Below, piece after piece: positions 34,686 through 43,234 of a DNA stretch of 64,000 bases; within the stretch, counting starts at the first letter, position 1, and every line of letters starts with the position of its first letter. The notes beneath the pieces were generated by a model that was not told the DNA's origin, made no database searches, and was given only the letters and a program-made list of their open reading frames with translations. The DNA lies in contig NZ_JADOTV010000008.1 in assembly GCF_015767245.1 (NCBI RefSeq), forward strand, positions 1-64,000, given 5' to 3'. A program made the translations under genes and the position numbers. The DNA comes from Aureivirga sp. CE67 (GTDB taxonomy: Bacteria; Bacteroidota; Bacteroidia; Flavobacteriales; Flavobacteriaceae).

Positions 34686-35819
34686 ATGGAAAAAAAAGCA
34701 CTGAATACAATACCAGAAGCTATAGAAGACATTAGAAATGGTAAAATGGTAATTGTTGTAGATGATGAGGATAGAGAGAATGAAGGTGATTTCATCGCTG
34801 CTGCTGAAACAGTTACACCAGAAATGATCAATTTTATGGCTACTCATGGAAGAGGACTTATTTGTGCTCCGCTTGTAGAAGAAAGATGTGAGGAGTTAGA
34901 ATTGAATATGATGGTAACAGATAATACTGTTCTTCACAATACACAATTTACGGTTTCAGTTGATTTAATCGGACAAGGATGTACTACTGGTATTTCTGCA
35001 CACGATAGATCAAAAACAATCATGGCTTTAACTAAAGAAGAGACGAAGCCAGCAGATTTAGGAAGACCTGGGCATATTTTTCCATTAAAAGCTAAAGAAG
35101 GTGGAGTTCTAAGAAGAACTGGACATACAGAAGCTGCTGTAGATTTAGCTAGATTAGCTGGATTCAAACCAGCTGGAATCTTAGTAGAGATTCTTAATGA
35201 AGATGGAACAATGGCTCGTTTACCTCAGTTATTAAAAGTAGCTGAGAAATTTGATTTAAAAATCATTTCAATTGAAGATTTAGTTGCTTACAGAATGCAA
35301 CACGATTCTTTAATTAATAAAATCGAAGATTTCGAAATTGAATCTCGTTTTGGTAACTTCAGATTAAGAGCGTATAAGCAAACAAATAATAATCAGGTTC
35401 ATTTAGCTTTAAGTAAAGGTGAATGGACAAAAGATGAAGAAGTATTAGTTAGAGTAAATTCTACTTTAGTAAATAATGATATTCTTGGGACACTTACAAA
35501 CAATCCTGATGAAAAACTTAAAGGAGTTTTTGATTTAATTAATAAAGAAGGAAAAGGTGTTGTAGTATTTATCAATCAAGAAAATCAATCTTTCGATTTA
35601 ATCCAACGTTTAGGTTTATTCAAAAAAGCTATTGCTGAAGATAAAAATGCAAAAGCACCTAGTTTAGTTATGGATGAAAAAGACTTTGGAATTGGAGCTC
35701 AAATTTTACATGATTTAGGAATTGAGAAATTAAATGTAATTTCAAATAGTTCTCATGATAAAAAAAGAGTTGGAATGACTGGTTATGGTCTTGAAATCGT
35801 GGATTATTCTACATACTAA
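34686..35819 (+). CDS. ribB: 3,4-dihydroxy-2-butanone 4-phosphate synthase fused to a degenerate GTP cyclohydrolase II domain
   Basis: This is a 377-residue protein. Residues 1-205 form an intact DHBP synthase: metal and substrate motifs DDEDRENEGDF, THGRGLICAPL and HTEAAVDLARLAG. It converts ribulose 5-phosphate to the four-carbon unit of riboflavin. Residues 206-377 align with GTP cyclohydrolase II but have lost the catalytic zinc ligands. Where active enzymes have a CxCxxQ-type Cys triad, this protein reads LGTLTNNPDEKL, and the QEGRG motif is QENQS. The second domain is therefore probably structural, so a separate ribA is required. It starts one base after the lptG stop. Confidence 0.93.
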   Translation: MEKKALNTIPEAIEDIRNGKMVIVVDDEDRENEGDFIAAAETVTPEMINFMATHGRGLICAPLVEERCEELELNMMVTDNTVLHNTQFTVSVDLIGQGCTTGISAHDRSKTIMALTKEETKPADLGRPGHIFPLKAKEGGVLRRTGHTEAAVDLARLAGFKPAGILVEILNEDGTMARLPQLLKVAEKFDLKIISIEDLVAYRMQHDSLINKIEDFEIESRFGNFRLRAYKQTNNNQVHLALSKGEWTKDEEVLVRVNSTLVNNDILGTLTNNPDEKLKGVFDLINKEGKGVVVFINQENQSFDLIQRLGLFKKAIAEDKNAKAPSLVMDEKDFGIGAQILHDLGIEKLNVISNSSHDKKRVGMTGYGLEIVDYSTY

Positions 35820-35840
35820 ATAAAATCATATTTTATAGAA

Positions 35841-35867
35841 AAAGCCGCTAATTAGCGGCTTTTTTTC
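35841..35867 (+). terminator. Rho-independent terminator
   Basis: A perfect GC-rich palindrome, AAAGCCGCTA / TAGCGGCTTT, is followed by T7. It ends the ftsK-lolA-lptG-ribB run. Confidence 0.93.
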
Positions 35868-35890
35868 TTCTTTTATACAAAAACAAGCTT

Positions 35891-35898
35891 TACTTTTG
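35891..35898 (+). promoter_or_regulatory. -7-like element ahead of the AspT-type transporter
   Basis: TACTTTTG matches TAnnTTTG, 57 bases before the ATG and just after the ribB terminator. No -33 TTG is evident. Confidence 0.4.
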
Positions 35899-35954
35899 TT
35901 ATACAAAATCTCTTTAAAACAGAGATAAAATTCATCTAAAAATAACCAAATACT

Positions 35955-37556
35955 ATGGATGTATTGACAAGAGACTATGTAGCTGTATTTGTTATTATTG
36001 CACTAGGAATCTTCCTTGGAAAATTCAAAATCAAAGGTGTTTCTCTAGGAACTTCAGCTGTTTTATTTGTAGCACTTATCTTCGGACATTATGGAGTTGT
36101 AGTCCCTCCTATTTTTAAAACAATCGGTTTAATCTTTTTTATTTTCACTATTGGAATCCAAGCTGGGCCTGGTTTTTTTGATTCGTTTCGTTCTGATGGT
36201 TTAAAATTGATAATTATTTCTGCAATTGTTGTAGTAGCTGGTGGAATTACTGCTGTAGTTGCTTCTTATTTCTTTAATGTCAATTTACTCTATGCCATTG
36301 GAATTTATACCGGAGCTCTAACTAGCACACCTGGTCTTGCTTCTGCTATTGATGCAACGGGCGGAGCTGTTGAAACTTCTATTGGTTATGGTGTTGTTTA
36401 TCCTTTTGGTGTTTTGGGTGTAATTCTTGTAATTCGACTGATTCCAAAAATTTTTAGAATTGACGTAGAAAAAGAAGAACAAGATTATTACGAAAAAACA
36501 AATAAAAACTTTCCAAAATTAGCTGCAAAAAATTTTATCGTTTCTAATGAAAATATTTTTGATAAAAGTTTTGTTGAGCTAAAAATCAATTCGATGACTG
36601 GTGCAAATATTTCTAGAATTTTAAAAAAAGGTCAAGATGTTTTTATGCCAAATAAAGATTTAATTCTAGAAAAAGGAGATATCATCAGAGCTGTAGGTAG
36701 CAAAAAATCTTTGAAAAAAGTCGCTTTTTTAGTCGGAGAAGAAACGGATGAAGAAATTCCGACAAGTGATCGTTGTATTGTAGATTGGGTTTTGGTTACG
36801 AATAAAAAAATTGTAAATAAGTCTTTAAGTGAATTATCTCTAGGGAAAAACTATAATGCAACTGTTACAAGAATTCGTAGAGCAGGAATTGATATGACAC
36901 CAAACTCAAATTCAAGACTTCGCTTTGGAGATAAATTGATGATTGTAAGTGGAACTTATAATAGAGATGCTGTAATCAAACTAATAGGAGATTCTTCTAA
37001 AAAACTTATGGAAATTGATTTCCTGCCAATTTCTATTGCAATTATTCTTGGAATTGTACTTGGAAATATTTCTGTTCCTCTTTTTGGAATTAATTTTAAA
37101 TTAGGAATTACAGGTGGAGTTTTATTAATTTCTTTAATGCTTTCAAGAATAGGAAAAACTGGAAATATCATTTGGAATGTTTCTGGACATGCAAATCAAC
37201 TTTTAAGGCAAATGGGGCTTTTATTTTTCCTTGCTTCCATTGGAACCTCAGCAGGAACTAATTTTATTTCAACCATAGAAAAACAAGGAATTGAATTATT
37301 TTTAATGGGAATTATGGTTACCATTATTCCGATGTTTTTAGCAGTAATTATTGGAAGATATATTCTAAAAATAAATTTCCTTTCTTTGCTAGGAGCACTT
37401 ACTGGAGGTATGACAAGTACGCCTGGACTGAGCGCTATTACTTCTTTAACCAAAACAAATGCACCTCCTGTAGCTTATGCAACAGTTTATCCTTTTGCAA
37501 TGGTAATTCTTATAATTTGTACGAAAATAATTGGAGCAATATTATTATTTAAATAA
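35955..37556 (+). CDS. AspT/YidE-type transporter with two TrkA-C domains
   Basis: This 533-residue protein belongs to the aspartate:alanine exchanger (AAE) family. Two membrane halves of about five helices each carry the duplicated motif TGALTSTPGLASAIDATGGA (about 115-135) and TGGMTSTPGLSAI (about 475-488). Each is followed by a GYGVVYPFG/YATVYPFAM segment. Two cytosolic TrkA-C (RCK_C) domains sit between them (about 196-265 and 275-345), which in other transporters bind small ligands and gate activity. The substrate is not determinable from sequence; AspT exchanges aspartate and alanine, while most homologues are uncharacterised. Confidence 0.9.
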   Translation: MDVLTRDYVAVFVIIALGIFLGKFKIKGVSLGTSAVLFVALIFGHYGVVVPPIFKTIGLIFFIFTIGIQAGPGFFDSFRSDGLKLIIISAIVVVAGGITAVVASYFFNVNLLYAIGIYTGALTSTPGLASAIDATGGAVETSIGYGVVYPFGVLGVILVIRLIPKIFRIDVEKEEQDYYEKTNKNFPKLAAKNFIVSNENIFDKSFVELKINSMTGANISRILKKGQDVFMPNKDLILEKGDIIRAVGSKKSLKKVAFLVGEETDEEIPTSDRCIVDWVLVTNKKIVNKSLSELSLGKNYNATVTRIRRAGIDMTPNSNSRLRFGDKLMIVSGTYNRDAVIKLIGDSSKKLMEIDFLPISIAIILGIVLGNISVPLFGINFKLGITGGVLLISLMLSRIGKTGNIIWNVSGHANQLLRQMGLLFFLASIGTSAGTNFISTIEKQGIELFLMGIMVTIIPMFLAVIIGRYILKINFLSLLGALTGGMTSTPGLSAITSLTKTNAPPVAYATVYPFAMVILIICTKIIGAILLFK

Positions 37557-37581
37557 AAAAAGAGGCTTATAAAAAGCCTCT
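37554..37581 (-). terminator. Rho-independent terminator (leftward)
   Basis: On the minus strand an AGAGGCTT / AAGCCTCT stem is followed by T7. It serves the cytochrome peroxidase gene, convergent with the transporter. Confidence 0.8.
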
Positions 37582-37651
37582 CATATACTTTAAAATCTAC
37601 TTTGAAAGGAGTCCTCACTTCCCTTCCAGGTTCTATTTTAAAAGTTTAATC

Positions 37652-38854
37652 TTAATTATTTTCAAAAGGATCCGACCATTTTGGATTTGTATACATGTCC
37701 GTTCCTCCTAGTGTTTTCAAAAATGCAATTAAAGCAGCTTTATCTTCAGCTGTCAAATTTAAACCTTGATTATTTCCTCCTCCCGTCAATCTAGGATCTA
37801 AATTTGTATTTTCAGGACTTGCTGAAACCGTATTATAATGTTCAATCACTTCTTCTAAAGTAGTAAACTTTCCATTATGCATCATCGGTCCGTTCAATTC
37901 TCCATTAGCATTGAATAAATCTCTTAGAGAAGGAGATTTTGTAACAATTAGATCTAATTCTGTTTCGTCACCAATTACTCCTATAATTCCATTATTCAAT
38001 GATTCTGGGTCTATATCGAACTCTGGAGCTCTATGACACCCCATACATCCTGCTCCTCCATTAGGAGGTGGTTGCAAAAATAGTAATTTTCCTTGATTTT
38101 CTTGCATAGTAAAATTAGGAAATGGTTGAAATTCTTCTTGAACTTGCGCTCTACCCTCGTCATACTTAGAATCAAAGGATTGAATACTTCTTACAAATTG
38201 CGCTAAACATTCCTGAATTCTCACTGGAGTGACATTTTCATCACCATAAACCAATTTAAAAAACTCTTGATAATAATCAATTGCTTCTAATTTTGGGAAT
38301 AATTCTTCAAACGAAGGAAAACCATCTTCACCACTGAATCCCATTTCTACATGACTTTGAATTGGCAAAATCACTTGATCTTCTAGAGTATTTGCTCTTT
38401 CATCCCAAAAAAAATGAGTTTCTTCACTGAATCTTGCGTTTACTAGACGCATTGAATGTCTTTCCGTATTTCCATTCACGCCAGGACTTGCTAATAGATT
38501 ATCACTAAAAGCAAACTCTTGTTTATGGCAGCTTGCACAAGCTATTGTATTGTCTTTAGATAAATTTTTATCATAAAACAAAACTCTTCCTAAAGTAGCT
38601 TTGATGTCAGTAATTTGATTAGAACCTGAATTATCTTTTGTGATGTAATTCGGAATTTGCTGATTTGCGTAATCATATAAATTGTCTAAATCAATCGTAT
38701 TTCCGAAGTTTTGCTTAATTGCAGCATAGGGATCATTATTTTCTTCTTCTTGCTCTTCTTCTATCTGAATATATTCTTGTGAGTCATCATCATTACATGA
38801 AATATAAATCATAGAAAAACTCAACAAAAAAATCATAAAACTAATTTTCTTCAT
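37652..38854 (-). CDS. Di-haem cytochrome c peroxidase lipoprotein
   Basis: This 400-residue protein has a lipobox ending IYISC (Cys20) and an Asp/Glu-rich tether, so it is an envelope lipoprotein. Two haem-c motifs are present: CASCH (106-110) and CMGCH (270-274), with family motifs LGRVLFYDKNLSKDNTIACA, HSMRLVNARFSEETHFFWDE and PSLRDLFNANGELNGPMMHN. It belongs to the CcpA/MauG superfamily that reduces H2O2 with electrons from small cytochromes or modifies protein side chains. Its length and lack of extra domains fit a peroxidase. It stands alone. Confidence 0.92.
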   Translation of the reverse strand: MKKISFMIFLLSFSMIYISCNDDDSQEYIQIEEEQEEENNDPYAAIKQNFGNTIDLDNLYDYANQQIPNYITKDNSGSNQITDIKATLGRVLFYDKNLSKDNTIACASCHKQEFAFSDNLLASPGVNGNTERHSMRLVNARFSEETHFFWDERANTLEDQVILPIQSHVEMGFSGEDGFPSFEELFPKLEAIDYYQEFFKLVYGDENVTPVRIQECLAQFVRSIQSFDSKYDEGRAQVQEEFQPFPNFTMQENQGKLLFLQPPPNGGAGCMGCHRAPEFDIDPESLNNGIIGVIGDETELDLIVTKSPSLRDLFNANGELNGPMMHNGKFTTLEEVIEHYNTVSASPENTNLDPRLTGGGNNQGLNLTAEDKAALIAFLKTLGGTDMYTNPKWSDPFENN

Positions 38855-38981
38855 ACGTCGTCATAAATTGGTTAGCTTGTTCTATGACTATGAAATTAGA
38901 AAAAGGTTTATTGATTCTGTATTTATTTTTTCATAATGTTTGAATTATTTTGTTAAAAAGTAGAATTAATCAACGTTTATT

Positions 38982-41051
38982 TTAATTATTTAATTTTCGG
39001 TATTTCAATCTAATAACAATATAAACAATCCATGATAAAATAACTAAAACTAGTAAAATCAAAATTTTCTGTTCCAATTTTTCTTGCTTCTCGAAAGTAT
39101 AATCATATTCATTTTCTTCCTCTTCTAAATCTGTATTATAAACATCAAAAATATTATTTGCTTTTGTTACTTCCTGAATAAATTCAGGGATTTCAGCATT
39201 TTCTTTTATGTTTTTCAGAGGTTTTAAATATTCTAAAGTAAAAGCTGCAAAAATAGTATCCTTTGTTTCCCAAACTTCTTTATTATACTTAACCCAATCT
39301 CTTTTTATTTCTGTAACCTTAGGTGATAAAATATGAATACTATCTGTTTTCTTTATTTTTAATAAAACTTCTTTTTTCTTAAAAAATAGAGCTTCGACTT
39401 TATACCAAGATTCTGTTTCATTCAATTCTTCACACATTTTTATAGGATTTACAAATGTTTTAAAAACATTAAAAGTCCCAGAAGTATCATTTAGTTTAAT
39501 ATTTACATTCACTTCTTCTTTCTCTTTATCAATAGTAAATATTTGAATATTATTAGAAATACGCTGATTATAAAAAGAAAGTGAACTATCTAAAATTAGA
39601 TTAAAAAAATTAATTTTTAAATCTAAATCATTTCCTTTTTGATAAATCAAATTAAATTTATTAATTATAGAACCTCTAAAGTTAATATCCAAATCAAATT
39701 TATATCTCCCGTCCTCAGGATACTCTTTTCGCATCGCAGATTTATCTAAAGGATCGAAAACAGCTGTAATTTTTAAATTATTTTCTTGCGAATTTTCTTG
39801 AGGAAATATAATTTTTGCATCTTCTGGATGAACTCTTAATCCATAATAAAACTTATCAAACTGACGATATTTAAGTCGTCCAATTGTAGGCTCTGTAAAA
39901 GGATTAAAAGTTAAAGTATCATTCTCAAAAACATATTCTATTGCGGATTCATCAAAACTTGAAGCACTTATAATCTTCTGAAATTCTTCTCTTGAGTTTT
40001 TTAAATTCCCTAATATTGGCCAAGATTTCACTCCTAAAACTTCTAACATTTTAACGGTTAAAATCGTTTTTGCTAATTTCGAACCATAAGTTAATTCTAA
40101 TGTTTTATCAGCATAGTTAGAATTTACATTTGATTTTTCTAAATTATCAATATCTTTTTGGATGAAATCAAAAACTGCTTTAATTTTCTCTTCAGTTGAT
40201 TGGCTATTTTTAGTTAGTTCAACAACTTTTTTCTTCAAATTCTCAGAAGGACTTTTATCAAGCTCTAAATTCACAAACTCTTTTGAAACTACCGATTCCC
40301 ATGATTGATCTTGATAAAAAACAATACTTTTTCTTGATTTTTTTTGATTAATAGTTTTTGAATTATCAAAATAAGATTCTAAATAATTCATTCCTCCTTT
40401 TCGATATTTTTTTAGATTAACTGTATCTAAATTTTGTGTAATTATATCTCCTCCATTTTCTATAATTAAAAAATATTTTAAACCATTCAGATCATATGGC
40501 GTCATGAATTCTTCATGATAAAAAGAATTTTGTTTGTTTGTTCTACGTTTTTTTAATGTGTATGAAAACTCAACTACATCTCCTATTTTAAAAGAACTAT
40601 TTTCAATTTTAAATGTCACAAAATCCAAAAGAACCTCTTCACCAATATTTTGTTTCAATTCATTTTTATCAAAATCGTTTATTTCTAAAATATTTAATTC
40701 TTCATCATCTCGATAAATTCTTAAAGAATGTAACTCAATTATCTCTTCATCTCGATTAATTTTAAGAAGAAACTCTTTACTTAAATCATTCTCATAATTT
40801 ATATAATAATATTCTCTATAAAAAGTTTCTTTCAGAACATTATTATATTGTACTTCTTCTTGAATTTTAGGATTATTCTTAAATAAATTTTCATAAATTT
40901 TTGGCAAAGGATAATTTTTAATCCAAATAGGTTTTTCTGTTATTTTTAAATAATCTATCTTTTGTTTTTTATTTTGTGAAAAAACATTATTCGAAACAGT
41001 TATAAATATTAAAAGAAAAAGAATTGAATATATTTTTAAATGTCTAATCAT
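38982..41051 (-). CDS. DUF3857/transglutaminase-like membrane protein, catalytically dead copy (unit 2, gene B)
   Basis: This 689-residue protein has a signal peptide (about 1-25), an N-terminal DUF3857-type beta domain, a transglutaminase-like core (about 285-390) and a C-terminal membrane helix (about 660-680) with a basic tail. Aligned with its active neighbours, the catalytic Cys is Lys325 (TYGSKLAK), the His is Glu368 (FDESAIEYV) and the Asp is Asn383 (LTFNPFT). All three triad positions are lost. The scaffold around them (TVKMLEVLGVKSWPI) is retained, so the fold is kept under selection. It is closest to the 43235-45370 gene and is separated from its active partner's stop by 19 bases, so the two are probably co-transcribed. 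Confidence 0.85.
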   Translation of the reverse strand: MIRHLKIYSILFLLIFITVSNNVFSQNKKQKIDYLKITEKPIWIKNYPLPKIYENLFKNNPKIQEEVQYNNVLKETFYREYYYINYENDLSKEFLLKINRDEEIIELHSLRIYRDDEELNILEINDFDKNELKQNIGEEVLLDFVTFKIENSSFKIGDVVEFSYTLKKRRTNKQNSFYHEEFMTPYDLNGLKYFLIIENGGDIITQNLDTVNLKKYRKGGMNYLESYFDNSKTINQKKSRKSIVFYQDQSWESVVSKEFVNLELDKSPSENLKKKVVELTKNSQSTEEKIKAVFDFIQKDIDNLEKSNVNSNYADKTLELTYGSKLAKTILTVKMLEVLGVKSWPILGNLKNSREEFQKIISASSFDESAIEYVFENDTLTFNPFTEPTIGRLKYRQFDKFYYGLRVHPEDAKIIFPQENSQENNLKITAVFDPLDKSAMRKEYPEDGRYKFDLDINFRGSIINKFNLIYQKGNDLDLKINFFNLILDSSLSFYNQRISNNIQIFTIDKEKEEVNVNIKLNDTSGTFNVFKTFVNPIKMCEELNETESWYKVEALFFKKKEVLLKIKKTDSIHILSPKVTEIKRDWVKYNKEVWETKDTIFAAFTLEYLKPLKNIKENAEIPEFIQEVTKANNIFDVYNTDLEEEENEYDYTFEKQEKLEQKILILLVLVILSWIVYIVIRLKYRKLNN

Positions 41052-41070
41052 AGCTGGTAATAATTCTAAA

Positions 41071-43149
41071 TTATGAATTTTTTTTTCTGATTCTAAATAT
41101 TAAAACAATAGGAATAACAATTAGTATAATTAATACGGAAATAAATAGTTTTAAATAAAACGAATCGTAGTAATATTTTTCACCTTTATATTCATAAACT
41201 TCATATTTTTTAAAAAGATGTACATTATTCAATTTTAATATTTCATCTTGAACTTTCTTTACTTCCTCGTATCTAGAAGATTCTAAACTAGATTTTAAAA
41301 AATTGGCTGTTACAAGCGAGTAAATTGTATCATTTTCTTCCCAAGTTTTATTTTTATAATCTATCCAATCTGTCTTTATTTTATGAGAATTCGCATCAAA
41401 ATTATTAATCCATGGTGCCTTTTTAATTTTTAATAAAACTTCAACATTTTTATGATTCGTTAGAACAAAATACTTACCTATTTTTTCTTTTTCTTCAATA
41501 TTTAAAATGGTAACAGGATGTGGTATATAATATTCATCATTATCTTGAGAATATAAATATCTACTGTCATAAACTAATTCTTTATCATGCTTTTTAGTAC
41601 TTATATTAATTATCCTATCCTTTTCATTAAAATCATAAGTAACTTCATTGTAACTTTCATAAACTCTTGAAAATGCAGACATAAAATAATAACTATCATT
41701 AGGCAACCAAAAATTTGATCTATTTTGCAAGTATTGACTCTGTATAAAGTCTACCATATTCCCTTTTACCTCCATATCCATTTCATGATGAAAACGTTTT
41801 AATTCCGTACTATTTTTATCTTGAATAGTATCTTTAATAGGAATATAATTTACTGTGAGAGATAGTTCATTTTTTTGATTATCGGGAAGTTTTATCATTT
41901 TATTTTCACCAGGAATAATTCTAAGTCCATATCTATACTTATGAACTTGTCTATCTTGCAGGCTTCCATGTTGCGGAATAGTTGTAGAATCAAATAATAA
42001 AACATCATCTTCAAAAACGTACTGAATAACTTCATGATCAAATCCAACTAGTGAAGGCATATCTAATAAACGCTCATCAAATCCTCTTGAATTAACTATA
42101 ACTGGCCAAGCTTCTACCCCTAGAACCTCAAGCATTTTTATAGTCAATAATGATTTTGATTTACAATCTCCTAGGTTTTGTTTTAAAGTAGCATCCGGTT
42201 TTTTCGGATCAATTAAACCATAAGCTAAATAATGAATTTCTTTTTGTGTATAATCTAATACCTTCAATATTTTTTCTTCAAGCGTTTTACTGTTTTTAGT
42301 TAGTTCTTCCACTTTCGTTTTTATTAAAGGAGAAACTGGCGTATCCAGTTGATGGTTTTTTAAATTTAAATCAACTATATCTTTCCATTCATTTCGTGTA
42401 AATAAATAAATTGTCGGAACTTCAGAATGCCAACCAACTTGATTGTAAAAAACTTTAGATTTATCTTGAGAATATTCAAATTCATGATAATTTACTCCAT
42501 TTTTTTTCTGAGTTTCAATGGGAATATTTGCATTTAAAATTTTATGCTCAATTCCATTTTTTTCATTTTCAACTACTAAAGTAAAATAACTTCCTCGAAG
42601 ATTTTCAATATATAAATCTTGTCTTAAAAAAAATGTATCATCAATATCAGGCTGAATACCTTTAATAGTATAAGAAATTTCAAAAATATCACCTACCTCA
42701 ACTTTGTCAAACTGAATTAGTAATTTCCCATTTATATCATAAACTTCATTAGAAGCAGTAATTTCAAAATATCCTTTACTAATATTAGTTTCACCTATTA
42801 GATCTATTACTTCTCCATTTCTATATATTTTATTAGAATGCATGGTAAAAGAATAATATTCTGGATCTAACTCAAGTTCTAGTTTATTCACTGCTTTTTT
42901 ACCATAAACATTTTTCACATAATAAATTAATTTATGAAACCTCTCTTTTGTAATATGGTTATATTGATATTCTTTTTGAATAAGAACTAAATCATTATCA
43001 TATTCTTTTAATTCTGGAAAAGGATATTCTTTAACCCACGATGGTTTCTCAGCAAAATTTACTTTCTGTTCTAATAAATTTTGAGAAAAACAAAATATCT
43101 GAAAAAGTAAGAGTATAATACAAAGTATAAATCTTTTTTTATTTCTCAT
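41071..43149 (-). CDS. DUF3857/transglutaminase-like membrane protein, active-site intact (unit 2, gene A)
   Basis: The start was set at the ATG at 43149 (692 residues), giving the signal peptide MRNKKRFILCIILLLFQIFC; TTG/ATG options upstream remain open. It has a DUF3857-like N-terminal half, a transglutaminase core and a C-terminal helix (about 655-680) before FRIRKKNS. The triad is intact: Cys329 (NLGDCKSKS), His372 (GFDHEVIQYV) and Asp387 (LLFDSTT). Such enzymes could cross-link, cleave or acyl-transfer on envelope proteins, and the substrate is unknown. It is a close paralogue of the 45389-47515 gene, including about 40 bases of its upstream region. Confidence 0.87.
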   Translation of the reverse strand: MRNKKRFILCIILLLFQIFCFSQNLLEQKVNFAEKPSWVKEYPFPELKEYDNDLVLIQKEYQYNHITKERFHKLIYYVKNVYGKKAVNKLELELDPEYYSFTMHSNKIYRNGEVIDLIGETNISKGYFEITASNEVYDINGKLLIQFDKVEVGDIFEISYTIKGIQPDIDDTFFLRQDLYIENLRGSYFTLVVENEKNGIEHKILNANIPIETQKKNGVNYHEFEYSQDKSKVFYNQVGWHSEVPTIYLFTRNEWKDIVDLNLKNHQLDTPVSPLIKTKVEELTKNSKTLEEKILKVLDYTQKEIHYLAYGLIDPKKPDATLKQNLGDCKSKSLLTIKMLEVLGVEAWPVIVNSRGFDERLLDMPSLVGFDHEVIQYVFEDDVLLFDSTTIPQHGSLQDRQVHKYRYGLRIIPGENKMIKLPDNQKNELSLTVNYIPIKDTIQDKNSTELKRFHHEMDMEVKGNMVDFIQSQYLQNRSNFWLPNDSYYFMSAFSRVYESYNEVTYDFNEKDRIINISTKKHDKELVYDSRYLYSQDNDEYYIPHPVTILNIEEKEKIGKYFVLTNHKNVEVLLKIKKAPWINNFDANSHKIKTDWIDYKNKTWEENDTIYSLVTANFLKSSLESSRYEEVKKVQDEILKLNNVHLFKKYEVYEYKGEKYYYDSFYLKLFISVLIILIVIPIVLIFRIRKKNS

Positions 43150-43178
43150 TTCTAGCATATTTTTAATTGAATTTTGAA

Positions 43179-43186
43179 CAAAAATA
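43179..43186 (-). promoter_or_regulatory. -7 element of transglutaminase unit 2
   Basis: The minus strand reads TATTTTTG about 30 bases before the ATG. The same element and surrounding bases occur ahead of the paralogous gene at 47515. Confidence 0.5.
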
Positions 43187-43234
43187 AAAAACCTAATCAA
43201 TTAACAATTAAATATTTCTATTTTCTAAGCAATT

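Noticed and set aside
36956-37453. Two minus-strand ORFs opposite the AspT-type transporter
   Set aside because: They are mirror readings of hydrophobic membrane-helix codons; no start context or known motif.
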